The notes under the pieces are model-generated. The model was not told where the DNA came from, searched no databases, and saw only the letters and a program-made list of their open reading frames with translations. Positions 56,956 to 64,000 of a stretch of DNA of 64,000 nt are shown in pieces (the stretch's first letter is position 1; each line of letters opens with the position of its first letter). Position numbers and translations under genes: made by a program. The stretch covers positions 1-64,000 of the forward strand of contig CANJXI010000002.1 of NCBI GenBank assembly GCA_947478785.1, in the 5' to 3' direction. Source of the stretch: Caulobacteraceae bacterium (GTDB taxonomy: Bacteria > Pseudomonadota > Alphaproteobacteria > Caulobacterales > Caulobacteraceae).

Positions 56956-57416
56956 TTCCGCGCCGGCCGCACGGCCTGGACGCTGAGCAGCAGGCCCGCG
57001 AGGGCGAAGACCTGCGCCACCAGGCAGACGGCGGCGCCCATGCCGATCGGCGCCTCGGCTCCGGCCACGGCCTCCAGCCGGGCCTCCAGGCCCTGGTAGT
57101 CGTCGAGCTGAGCGCAGGCGAAGGCGTCGACGATCAGCCGCTCGTCCGCGCTCGGCGGACGGCCCGGGCAGGACAGCCCGACCGGCCGTCGGGCGTGCAG
57201 CCTGAGCTGCTGGACGAACACCTCCAGCGCCCGGTAGGCCTCGGCCCCGCCGCATCCGCAGGCATCCTCGAAGAGCCGTCGTAGCGCCGGGCAGGCGGCC
57301 TCCAGCGCCAGCATGCGCAGCGTCCGCAACAGCAGCCCCTCGCCCTGGAGCGGATCCGTCTCGAGCTCGTCAACCGCGCACGCCATGGTCTGCTCCACCG
57401 CCATGGCCGGACGTTA

Positions 57417-57439
57417 TTGCTATTGAGAATTACTCGCAA
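57417..57439. promoter_or_regulatory. Fur-like iron box
   Basis: The 23-bp stretch is an imperfect inverted repeat, TTGC-N-A-N-T at the left with its complement ending GCAA at the right (14 of 23 positions symmetric) around GAGAATTACTC. It resembles alphaproteobacterial Fur boxes. It lies ahead of the gene at 57386 and behind the end of the transporter gene, so iron control of the former is the inference. Confidence 0.55.
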
Positions 57440-57478
57440 CTGCAATTCGGACCTGCAGGCTGAGTCCTGTTGACGAGC

Positions 57479-58786
57479 TCAATCCTCGGCGATGCGGCTA
57501 TGTCTCCGGGTGTCGCGCATGGCCACGTAGACGACCAGCGAGGCGGCCACCACGACCGTCACATAGGTGAAGTAGCCGGTCTCGTGGCCCCGCTGCTTGA
57601 AGGCGAGCGCCACATATTCCGCCCCGCCGCCGAAGATGGCGTTGGCGATGGAATAGGGCAGCGCCACGCCCAGCGCGCGGACCTCGGTGGGGAAGAGCTC
57701 GGCCTTCACCACCGCGTTCACCGAGGTGTAGAGGGCCACTACCAGCAAGGCGCCGGTGACCAGGACGAAGGCGGTGGCGACATCGCGGGTGTGGCTGAGC
57801 GCCGACAGCACGGGCCAGGTCATCACCGCGCCCAGCAGGCCAAACGCGATCAGCATGGGCCGCCGTCCGATCCGGTCGGAGAGCGCGCCGAACACCGGCT
57901 GGGCGAAGGTGAAGACGGCCATGCTGCCGGCGGCGATGAGGTTCGCCTGGTCCTTGGAGAAGCCCGAGGTGTTGACCAGGAACTTCTGCATGTAGGTCCC
58001 GAACGTATAGTAGGCGAGCGTCCCACCGGCGGTCAGGCCCATCACCGTCATGGTGGCGCGCGGGTGCGCCCGGATCAGTCCGAGCGTGGTGGTCCTGGGC
58101 CCCTGGCGGGCGTGGAAGGATGGCGTCTCGTCCATGCCGCGCCTGAGCCAGAAGACCGCGAAGGCCAGCAACCCGCCGATGAAGAACGGGATCCGCCAGC
58201 CGAACCGCTGCATGTCCTCCGGGCTGAGGACGGCGGTGAGCGTCAGCAGCACGCCAAGCGCGATCAGCTGGCCGCCCATCAGGGTGGCGTAGAATACCCC
58301 GGACCAGAAGCCGCGCGTCTCGCGCCGGGCCATCTCCGAGAGATAGACGGCGCTCGCGCCATATTCCCCGCCCATGCTCATCCCCTGCAGGATGCGGGCT
58401 GCCACCAGCACCGTGGGCGCGGCCATGCCGATCTCAGCCTGCCCGGGGCAGAGCCCGATGGCCAGCGAGCCCACGCCCATCAGCGACACCGAGATCACCA
58501 TGGCGGCCTTGCGCCCCACCCGGTCGCCGTAGAGGCCCATCATCCAGGCCCCGACCGGCCGGGCCAGGAAGCCCACCAGGAACACAGCGGCGGTGTTCAG
58601 GAGCTGGGTGGTGCGGTCGCCCTCGGGAAAGAACACCTTGGAGAAATAGAGCCCGAACGCCGCGTAGACGAACCAGTCGAAGGTCTCGACCAGGTTGCCG
58701 GCGGATCCCGCCAGCATCGAGCGCACACGGTTGGTCAGGCGCTCCGGCGCGGCGGCGATGTCGGTCAAAGGCCTGCGGTCCCCCAA
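57479..58786 (-). CDS. MFS transporter, metabolite:H+ symporter (MHS) type
   Basis: The 435-residue protein has twelve hydrophobic segments and MHS signatures: AGSAGNLVETFDWFVYAAFGLYFSKVFFP at the start, FLARPVGAWMMGLYGDRVGRKAAMVISVSLM in the 2-3 loop, ARILQGMSMGGEYGASAVYLSEMA and FGALSDRIGRRPMLIAFG. Close families carry alpha-ketoglutarate (KgtP), shikimate or proline/betaine (ProP). The ligand cannot be settled. Upstream is a palindromic repeat and then the aminotransferase gene, divergent. Confidence 0.88.
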   Translation of the reverse strand: MGDRRPLTDIAAAPERLTNRVRSMLAGSAGNLVETFDWFVYAAFGLYFSKVFFPEGDRTTQLLNTAAVFLVGFLARPVGAWMMGLYGDRVGRKAAMVISVSLMGVGSLAIGLCPGQAEIGMAAPTVLVAARILQGMSMGGEYGASAVYLSEMARRETRGFWSGVFYATLMGGQLIALGVLLTLTAVLSPEDMQRFGWRIPFFIGGLLAFAVFWLRRGMDETPSFHARQGPRTTTLGLIRAHPRATMTVMGLTAGGTLAYYTFGTYMQKFLVNTSGFSKDQANLIAAGSMAVFTFAQPVFGALSDRIGRRPMLIAFGLLGAVMTWPVLSALSHTRDVATAFVLVTGALLVVALYTSVNAVVKAELFPTEVRALGVALPYSIANAIFGGGAEYVALAFKQRGHETGYFTYVTVVVAASLVVYVAMRDTRRHSRIAED

Positions 58787-58830
58787 ACCCGGATTGGAGC
58801 GGTTTTCGGCCCGGGATTCAATGGCTTCGG

Positions 58831-58990
58831 CGCCTCCCCCGAAGGGAACACTTCGGGGGAGGTGGATCGGCGCGGATACGCGACGAGACGGAGGTGGCGT
58901 AAAGCTGCAAGCTCAGCGACCTTGGCCTTTGCGCCCCCTCCGTCGGCTTCGCCGCCACCTCCCCCGTCCTCTTCGGGCCGAGGGAGGAGC
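58831..58990. repeat. Palindromic intergenic repeat region in a 317-bp gene-free spacer
   Basis: The region between the transporter and the aminotransferase (58787-59103) has no convincing gene. A hairpin CCTCCCCCGAA...TTCGGGGGAGG (58832-58862) begins the element; a middle part contains CCCCCTCCGTCGGCTTCGCC, a diverged form of the shared core, and it ends with an imperfect CTCCCCC-TTCGGGCCGAGGGAGG hairpin near 58960-58990. Confidence 0.7.
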
Positions 58991-59103
58991 AGGGATCGGA
59001 AGGCAGCGGCGCGGATGTCCGGGATGACGGCTTTTGGGGTGCCCAGATGGACGAACCGCTCTCGGCTGGTCATGAAGGCGGACCTTCAACGCGTTACTGA
59101 CAC

Positions 59104-60273
59104 ATGACCAATCCGATCTACTCAAGCCTGCCGACGACGATCTTCGAGGAGATGTCGGGGCTGGCCGGCGCGCTGGGCGCGGTGAACCTGGGCCAGGGAT
59201 TCCCCGACGATCCGGGACCGGAGGCGATCCGGGCGAAGGCGGCGGACGCCGTGCTCAACGGCTACAACCAGTATCCGCGGATGGCCGGGGCGCCTGAGCT
59301 GCGCGAAGCGGTCGCCGCGCACTACGGGCGCGCCCAGGGCCTTGACCTGGATTGGCAGACCGAGGTGACGGTGACCTCGGGCGCCACGGAGGCCCTGGCC
59401 TCGGCCTTCTTCGGCCTGCTGGAGCCCGGCGACGAGGTGGTGGTCTTCCAGCCGTTCTACGACGCCTACCTGCCGCTGATCCGCCGGGCGGGGGGCGTGC
59501 CCAGGCTGGTGCGCCTGGAGCCGCCGCACTGGCGCTTCGACAGGGCGATGCTGGAGGCCGCGTTCGGTCCGCGCACCCGCTTCGTGGTGCTGAACAACCC
59601 GATCAATCCGGCGGGCGTCGTCCTGCCCGAGGCGGATCTCGCCCTGCTGGCCGAATTCTGTGTCGCGCACGACGCGGTCGCCATCTGCGACGAGGTCTGG
59701 GAGCAGGTGGTGTTCGGCGATGCCGTCCACCGGCCGCTGATCGGCTTTCCGGGCATGCGCGAGCGCACGGTGAAGATCGGCTCGGCGGGCAAGATGTTCG
59801 GCCTGACGGGCTGGAAGGTTGGCTGGCTGTGCGCCGCGCCGGAACTCACCCACACCCTGGCCCGCGCCCACCAGTTCCTGACCTTCACCACGCCACCTAA
59901 TCTGCAGTCAGCGGTTGCCTGGGGGCTGGAGAATAGCGGCGACTGGTTCCGCGAGATGCCGCAAGGCCTGGCGCGGTCGCGGGACCGGCTGGCCGAGGGG
60001 CTGCGGCGCGAAGGATTCGCGGTGCTGGCCTCCCAGGGCACCTATTTCCTGAACGTCGACCTCGCGGCTTCCGGGATCGTCGAGCCCGACCGGGACTTCG
60101 CGCTCAGGGCCGCGCGCGAGGCGGGCGTGGCTTCGATCCCGGTCTCGGCGCTCTACGAGCAGGACCCGGTGACCTCGATCCTGCGCCTCTGCTTCTCCAA
60201 GGCCGACGCGACCCTGGACCTGGGCGTCGAGCGCCTGGCAAGGGCGCGGGAACTCTCGCGCGCGGCGGGCTGA
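59104..60273 (+). CDS. PLP-dependent aminotransferase (class I/II)
   Basis: The 389-residue protein is a fold-type I aminotransferase: N-terminal NLGQGFPDDPGPEAIR, NQYPRMAGAPELREAVAAHYGR, TSGATEALASAFFGLLEPGDEVVVFQPFYDAY, NNPINPAGVV, the PLP lysine in KIGSAGKMFGLTGWKVGW, and the C-terminal arginine in SILRLCFSKAD. These match the methionine/kynurenine aminotransferase group (YbdL, KAT) that uses aromatic or sulfur amino acids. It converges on the SDR gene twelve bases after its stop. Substrate open. Confidence 0.9.
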   Translation: MTNPIYSSLPTTIFEEMSGLAGALGAVNLGQGFPDDPGPEAIRAKAADAVLNGYNQYPRMAGAPELREAVAAHYGRAQGLDLDWQTEVTVTSGATEALASAFFGLLEPGDEVVVFQPFYDAYLPLIRRAGGVPRLVRLEPPHWRFDRAMLEAAFGPRTRFVVLNNPINPAGVVLPEADLALLAEFCVAHDAVAICDEVWEQVVFGDAVHRPLIGFPGMRERTVKIGSAGKMFGLTGWKVGWLCAAPELTHTLARAHQFLTFTTPPNLQSAVAWGLENSGDWFREMPQGLARSRDRLAEGLRREGFAVLASQGTYFLNVDLAASGIVEPDRDFALRAAREAGVASIPVSALYEQDPVTSILRLCFSKADATLDLGVERLARARELSRAAG

Positions 60274-60285
60274 GGGGCGCTCAGC

Positions 60286-61071
60286 TCAGCAGGTCGTCCC
60301 GCCGTCCACGATGAAGGTCTGCCCCGTCGTCCACGCGCCGGCCCGGGACGCCAGGTAGACGGCGGCGCCGGCGATGTCGTCGGGCTCGCCCAGGCGGCGC
60401 AGCGGGGTCGCGAAGGCCTCTTCCTGCTCGCCATCGGGGTTTTCCCACAGCGCCCGGGCGAAGTCGGTCTTCACCAGGCCCGGCGCGATGCAGTTGATCC
60501 GGATGTTGTCGGGCCCAAGTTCGTGGGCCAGATTGCGGGCGAGCTGCATGTCGGCGGCCTTGGAGATGGCGTAGCCGCCGATCACCGTGGTGCCCTGGAT
60601 GCCCGCGATCGACGAGATGATTATGATCGCCCCGTCCTTCCTGGCCCGCATCTCGGGGGCGACCATGCCGATCATCCAGTTGCTGGCGATGATGTTGTTG
60701 GCCAGGATCTTGGTGAAGGCCTCGTCGCTGATCTCGAGCTGGCTGCCGTAGTATGGGTTGGAGGCGGCGTTGCAGACCAGGATGTCGATCTTGCCGAACG
60801 CCTTGCGGGTCTCGTCCATCAAGGCCTGAAGATCGGCCTTCGACGAGATGTTGGCGGGGACCGCGATGGCGTGGCCGGGCGAGCGCGCATTGATCGCGGC
60901 GGCCACGTCCTCGCAGGGGCCGGCCTTGCGCGAGGAGATCACCACCTTGGCGCCGTGGGCGGCCATGTGCTCGGCGATCGCCTTGCCAATGCCCCGCGAC
61001 GAGCCGGTGATCACCGCCACCTTGCCGGTCAGGTCGAACAGCCGCCCGGTCAGGCTAGTGGTCTCGCTCAT
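60286..61071 (-). CDS. Short-chain dehydrogenase/reductase
   Basis: The start was set at ATG 61071 (MSETTSLTGRLFDLTGKVAVITGSSRGIG), behind AAGGGAA. The 261-residue protein has TGSSRGIG (cofactor), NAASNPYYG, the catalytic SSIAGIQGTTVIGGYAISKAA (Ser, Tyr, Lys) and the C-terminal GLVKTDFARALW and SRAGAWTTGQTFIVDGGTTC. Such classical SDRs reduce ketones or oxidise alcohols; the group includes enzymes annotated in fatty acid or steroid routes. The longer frame to 61266 is not supported. It converges on the aminotransferase and is divergent from the ClpP-like gene. Confidence 0.92.
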   Translation of the reverse strand: MSETTSLTGRLFDLTGKVAVITGSSRGIGKAIAEHMAAHGAKVVISSRKAGPCEDVAAAINARSPGHAIAVPANISSKADLQALMDETRKAFGKIDILVCNAASNPYYGSQLEISDEAFTKILANNIIASNWMIGMVAPEMRARKDGAIIIISSIAGIQGTTVIGGYAISKAADMQLARNLAHELGPDNIRINCIAPGLVKTDFARALWENPDGEQEEAFATPLRRLGEPDDIAGAAVYLASRAGAWTTGQTFIVDGGTTC

Positions 61072-61277
61072 GGCGCGGTTCCCTTGAAACATCCGTTTGA
61101 TCGCCGGCATTTGCGGTGCCGGCCAAGGTGGCGTCAAGCAGGCGGGGCGGCGATTTCCCGCAACCTTCGGCTTGCCCCGGACCGCGAGGCCCCATAACTC
61201 AAGGATCACACTCAGGCTGGCGGTCGAGCGGTCCCGATGGACGCTGCCCGCCGGCGCTCTCTCCAAGGTGCGCGCAC

Positions 61278-61895
61278 ATGACGAACTGGATGGTCCGGCT
61301 GGACGACGAAGACGGCGACGACGAGAAGGGCCGCGCGCCCGACATGCCGATGACCGCCGGTCCGGTGCAGAACGCGCTGTTCAAATCGCGCACCGTGCTG
61401 ATCTTCGGCGAGATCGACATGCGCCTGGCCGAGCGGGTCACCGCCCAGCTCACCGCGCTCTCCACCGAGAGCGACAAGCCGATCCGGGTGATCATCAACT
61501 CCCCCGGCGGCCACGTGGAGAGCGGCGACACGATCCACGACATGATCCGCTTCTGCGGCGTCGAGGTGAAGGCGATCGGCACCGGCTGGGTGGCCAGCGC
61601 CGGCGCGCAGATCTTCCTGGGCGCCAAGAAGGAGAACCGGGTCTGCCTGCCCAACACCCGCTTCCTGCTGCACCAGCCGGCCGGCGGCATGCGCGGCCAG
61701 GCCTCGGACATCCAGATTGAGGCCGAGCAGATCATCAAGATGCGCGACCGGGTGAACCGGGTGATCGCGCGTGAGACCGGCCAGACCGTCGAGCGGATCG
61801 TCAAGGACACCCAGCGCAACTACTGGCTCAGCGCCGAGGAGGCCGTCGAGTACGGCCTGGTCTCGCGGATCATCAACAACACGACCGAGGTCTAG
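61278..61895 (+). CDS. ClpP-like serine protease, N-terminally short
   Basis: The start was set at ATG 61278 (MTNWMVRLDDEDGDDEKGRAPD). The 205-residue protein has the ClpP/crotonase fold with a complete triad: Ser107 (GTGWVASAGAQIFL), His132 (RFLLHQPAGGMRGQASDIQIEAEQI) and Asp177 (IVKDTQRNYWLSAEEAVEYGLVSRII). It lacks the usual N-terminal VxExTxRGERAYDIYSRLL loop that gates the ClpP pore; instead a charged linker is followed by NALFKSRTVLIFGEIDMRLAERV. It is probably a paralogue of the main ClpP rather than the housekeeping copy. No clpX is adjacent. Confidence 0.85.
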   Translation: MTNWMVRLDDEDGDDEKGRAPDMPMTAGPVQNALFKSRTVLIFGEIDMRLAERVTAQLTALSTESDKPIRVIINSPGGHVESGDTIHDMIRFCGVEVKAIGTGWVASAGAQIFLGAKKENRVCLPNTRFLLHQPAGGMRGQASDIQIEAEQIIKMRDRVNRVIARETGQTVERIVKDTQRNYWLSAEEAVEYGLVSRIINNTTEV

Positions 61896-61901
61896 GCCCA
61901 G

Positions 61902-62023
61902 GTCCTCCCCCTTTTGGGGGAGGTGGCGCGCAGCGACGGAGGGGGTTTCATCCACGGCCGACAGGTCAGCGGGTTTCGACCCCCTCGGTCAGCTTCGCTG
62001 ACAGCTCCCCCTGAGGGGGAGCA
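61902..62023. repeat. Palindromic intergenic repeat
   Basis: Directly behind the ClpP-like gene: a CTCCCCCTTTTGGGGGAG hairpin, a spacer, then CCCCTCGGTCAGCTTCGCTGACAG and a closing CTCCCCCTGAGGGGGAG. The core matches 19377-19497 in the same orientation. Confidence 0.75.
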
Positions 62024-62029
62024 CAGGCC

Positions 62030-63646
62030 ATGAGTGAGCCAAGCCCCTGGTGGAAGGGTGCGATCCTCTACCACGTCTATGTGCGCAGCTTCTTCGACAG
62101 CGACGGGGACGGTCACGGCGACTTGGCGGGCGTGTTGGCCAAGCTCGACTACATCGCAAGTCTTGGCGTCGACGGGATCTGGCTCTCGCCGATCCACCCT
62201 TCGCCGAACCGCGACTGGGGCTACGACATCGCCGACTTCGACGGCGTGCAGGCCGACTACGGCGGGCTGGCCGATGTCGAGCGGCTGCTGGAGGCGGCGC
62301 ACGCGCGCGGCTTGAAGGTCGTGCTGGACGAGGTCCTGTCGCACACCTCCGACGAACATCCCTGGTTCGTGGAGAGCCTGAGCGGCGGGCCGGACGGTCC
62401 CAAGGCCGACTGGTACGTCTGGGCCGACCCGAGGGAAGACGGGACGGCGCCCAACAACTGGCTGTCGGTGTTCGGCGGCCCGGCCTGGGCCTACCAGCCG
62501 GCGAGGCGGCAGCACTACCACCACAAGTTCCTCCGCCAGCAACCCAAGCTCAACTGGCGAAGCCCTGGCGCCCGGGAGGCGGCGCTTGGCGTGCTGGACC
62601 TGTGGCTGGAGCGCGGCGTCGACGGTTTCCGGCTGGACGTGGCCGGCACCTTCCTCCACGACCCGGCGCTCCCCGACAATCCGCCGGTGCCGACGCCTGA
62701 GCGCACCGCCTACGACTGGTCCCATGCCGGCAACCTGCAGCGCCACCTGCACGACTCCAACCTGCCGGAGAACGTCGAGACGCTGGATGTGGTGCGGCGC
62801 CGGGTCGAGGCGCACAACGAGGGCGGGCCACGCTTCGTATTCGGGGAATTCTCGGAGGAGGAGGAGCGCTGCGGGGCCTATCTTTCGCCGGCCGAGGGCC
62901 TTCACTCGGCCTATACGTTTGTCATGCTGCTGGCCAAGGACCTGACGCCGGCCTTCGTGCGCGGGCACTACGCGACGCTTGGCGCCTATCCGGCCCACTG
63001 GCCGACGATCTCGTTCTCCAATCACGACGTGCCGCGCACGGTGAGCCGCTTCGGGGGCCCCGACGCCTCGCCCGAGGTGGCCAGGCTCATGTTTGCGCTG
63101 CTGATCTCGCTGAAGGGTACGACGCTCATCTACCAGGGCGAGGAGCTTGGCCTGCCACAGGCCAGCCTCCGCCGCGAGCAGCTGCGCGATCCGGTGGGCG
63201 ACCTCTACTGGCCTTACGCCGGCGGCCGCGACGGCTGCCGCACGCCCATGCCCTGGAGCCCGGGGCCGAACCTCGGCTTCACGACGGGCGCGCCCTGGCT
63301 GCCGGCCGCAACCGAACACGTGGGCCTGACGGTCGCCGCGCAGGAAGCCGATCCGGAGTCCACGCTCGCCTTCGCCCGCGAGATGATCGCGCTCAGGAAA
63401 TCGTCGCCGGCCATGACAGTGGGCGGGCTGGAGTTCCTGGAAACCGCCGATCCAGTGCTGGCCTTCGTTCGGCGAGAGGGCGGGGAAGCGATCGCCTGCG
63501 TCTTCAACATGAGTCCCGAGCCGCGCTTCCTGGAGGAGCCCGCGTTCGAGGGCGCCGTGCTGCTGATGGTGCGGGCGGGCGACGCCGACCTTCGCGGAGG
63601 CTCGATCGGTCTCTCGGCATGGGCCGCGGTCTTCCTGCGGCTCTAG
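62030..63646 (+). CDS. Glycoside hydrolase family 13 alpha-glucosidase
   Basis: The 538-residue enzyme has the GH13 (beta/alpha)8 barrel regions: WLSPIHPSPNRDWGYDIADF, VVLDEVLSHTSDEHPWF, the nucleophile Asp203 in GFRLDVAG, the acid/base Glu273 in FGEFSEE, and the stabiliser Asp333 in FSNHDVPR. The QGEELGLP motif and the GAPNNW loop are typical of oligo-1,6-glucosidase and alpha-glucosidase. It lacks a signal peptide, so it acts in the cytoplasm on imported malto- or isomalto-oligosaccharides. No sugar transporter or TonB receptor is adjacent in the visible part. Confidence 0.93.
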   Translation: MSEPSPWWKGAILYHVYVRSFFDSDGDGHGDLAGVLAKLDYIASLGVDGIWLSPIHPSPNRDWGYDIADFDGVQADYGGLADVERLLEAAHARGLKVVLDEVLSHTSDEHPWFVESLSGGPDGPKADWYVWADPREDGTAPNNWLSVFGGPAWAYQPARRQHYHHKFLRQQPKLNWRSPGAREAALGVLDLWLERGVDGFRLDVAGTFLHDPALPDNPPVPTPERTAYDWSHAGNLQRHLHDSNLPENVETLDVVRRRVEAHNEGGPRFVFGEFSEEEERCGAYLSPAEGLHSAYTFVMLLAKDLTPAFVRGHYATLGAYPAHWPTISFSNHDVPRTVSRFGGPDASPEVARLMFALLISLKGTTLIYQGEELGLPQASLRREQLRDPVGDLYWPYAGGRDGCRTPMPWSPGPNLGFTTGAPWLPAATEHVGLTVAAQEADPESTLAFAREMIALRKSSPAMTVGGLEFLETADPVLAFVRREGGEAIACVFNMSPEPRFLEEPAFEGAVLLMVRAGDADLRGGSIGLSAWAAVFLRL

Positions 63647-63685
63647 CGCCTTCCGCCGCCGCCCGGCGCGGCCTAGAACGCAAGC

Positions 63686-64000
63686 ATGGCCGAGGGTGAG
63701 ACCAGACCTGCGAGAGCGGAGGCCAGATTCGGCCAGGGGTTCCTGACGGACATCTGGTATTTCGCCGCGCTGTCGTCCGACCTTAAGCCCGGCAAGCTGG
63801 CGCGCCACGAGCTCTTGGGCGAGCCGGTGATGCTGGGGCGTTCGAAGGGCGGCCAGCTGTTCGCCTTGCGCGACATCTGCCCGCATCGCGCCGCGCCCCT
63901 GTCGGCCGGGCGGTTCCATCAGGAAAGCTCGGGCGCCACGACGGTGGAATGCCCCTACCACGGCTGGCGGTTCGGGGCGGACGGGGCCTGCGTGGCGATC
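63686..64000 (+). CDS. Rieske [2Fe-2S] oxygenase, N-terminal part (runs off the right edge)
   Basis: The frame starts at ATG 63686 and is open through the right edge, giving 105 codons of an aromatic-ring-hydroxylating or demethylating oxygenase. It starts MAEGETRPARAEARFGQGFLTD, continues to IWYFAALSSDLKPGKLARHELLGEPVMLGRSKGGQ, and carries the Rieske cluster ligands CPHRAAPL and CPYHGWRFG (Cys, His; Cys, His). The pattern is close to vanillate demethylase subunit A-like proteins; the substrate is not readable and the catalytic iron domain lies outside the window. Confidence 0.88.
   Translation, partial: MAEGETRPARAEARFGQGFLTDIWYFAALSSDLKPGKLARHELLGEPVMLGRSKGGQLFALRDICPHRAAPLSAGRFHQESSGATTVECPYHGWRFGADGACVAI

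Noticed and set aside
58765-59073. Minus-strand 102-codon frame in the spacer before the aminotransferase
   Set aside because: It covers a palindromic repeat, ends in low-complexity Gly/Pro/Arg, and has no ribosome site or motif.
57470-59107. 545-codon plus-strand frame opposite the MHS transporter
   Set aside because: Composed of His/Gly/Arg-rich antisense translation; the minus-strand transporter shows clear MFS motifs.

Overview
The window is high-GC alphaproteobacterial chromosome, most likely from Caulobacterales (Caulobacter or Phenylobacterium type). The evidence is the gene content: the recF-gyrB pair, a complete ruvCAB and ybgC-tolQRAB-pal-cpoB block, a three-subunit pntAA-pntAB-pntB, a UrcA-family protein, and three regulators typical of the Caulobacter cell cycle (a TacA-type sigma-54 activator, the DUF2312 nucleoid protein GapR and the single-domain regulator CpdR). 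Many genes overlap by 1-4 bases, and GTG starts are common. I see no prophage, insertion sequence with a transposase, or CRISPR array.

Layout. 0-7 kb: a partial hypothetical gene, a TonB-C-terminus-like secreted protein, recF-gyrB, and recQ facing them. 7-13 kb: an m5C DNA methyltransferase and a Vsr mismatch endonuclease separated by cysK, a methyltransferase-like gene, and a SRAP (YedK/HMCES-type) protein, giving a DNA modification and repair flavour. 13-25 kb: many small secreted, lipo- and hypothetical proteins, a PEP-CTERM protein, mtgA, an orphan exbD, cspA, an RTX-repeat protein, a site-2-type protease, a periplasmic cyclophilin and a UrcA-family protein. 25-36 kb: ruvC, then ruvA-ruvB-ybgC, tolQ-tolR-tolA-tolB-pal-cpoB-tilS, nearly all tightly packed on the plus strand. 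36-43 kb: pnt genes, an aa3 oxidase subunit IV, alpha/beta hydrolases and pepF on the minus strand. 43-50 kb: tacA, a trypsin-like protease with a duplicated N-terminal module, gapR, folE, rpmJ, a lytic transglycosylase and motA. 50-57 kb: mnmC, a DUF6491-like protein, tRNA-Val(GAC), cpdR, N-formylglutamate amidohydrolase, a candidate small RNA and typA. 57-64 kb: a gene behind a Fur-like box, an MFS transporter, an aminotransferase, an SDR, a ClpP-like protease, a GH13 alpha-glucosidase and the start of a Rieske oxygenase.

The genes work mainly in envelope maintenance (Tol-Pal, MtgA, MltB-type enzyme, exbD), DNA repair and topology (RecF, GyrB, RecQ, RuvABC, Vsr, SRAP, GapR), and cell-cycle control (TacA, CpdR, GapR). 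Most of the window is ordinary core chromosome. The most unusual signals are non-coding. One is a 116-bp double-hairpin repeat present in two opposite copies, whose outermost TAG forms the stop codon of the upstream gene in both cases. A second is an unannotated about 80-nt minus-strand sRNA candidate with its own promoter and terminator upstream of typA, next to paired 20-bp direct repeats. A third is a family of GC-rich palindromic intergenic repeats. Others are a LexA-type box on the ruvC start and a Fur-like box ahead of an uncharacterised gene. All names rest on reading the sequence only; no database search was run.
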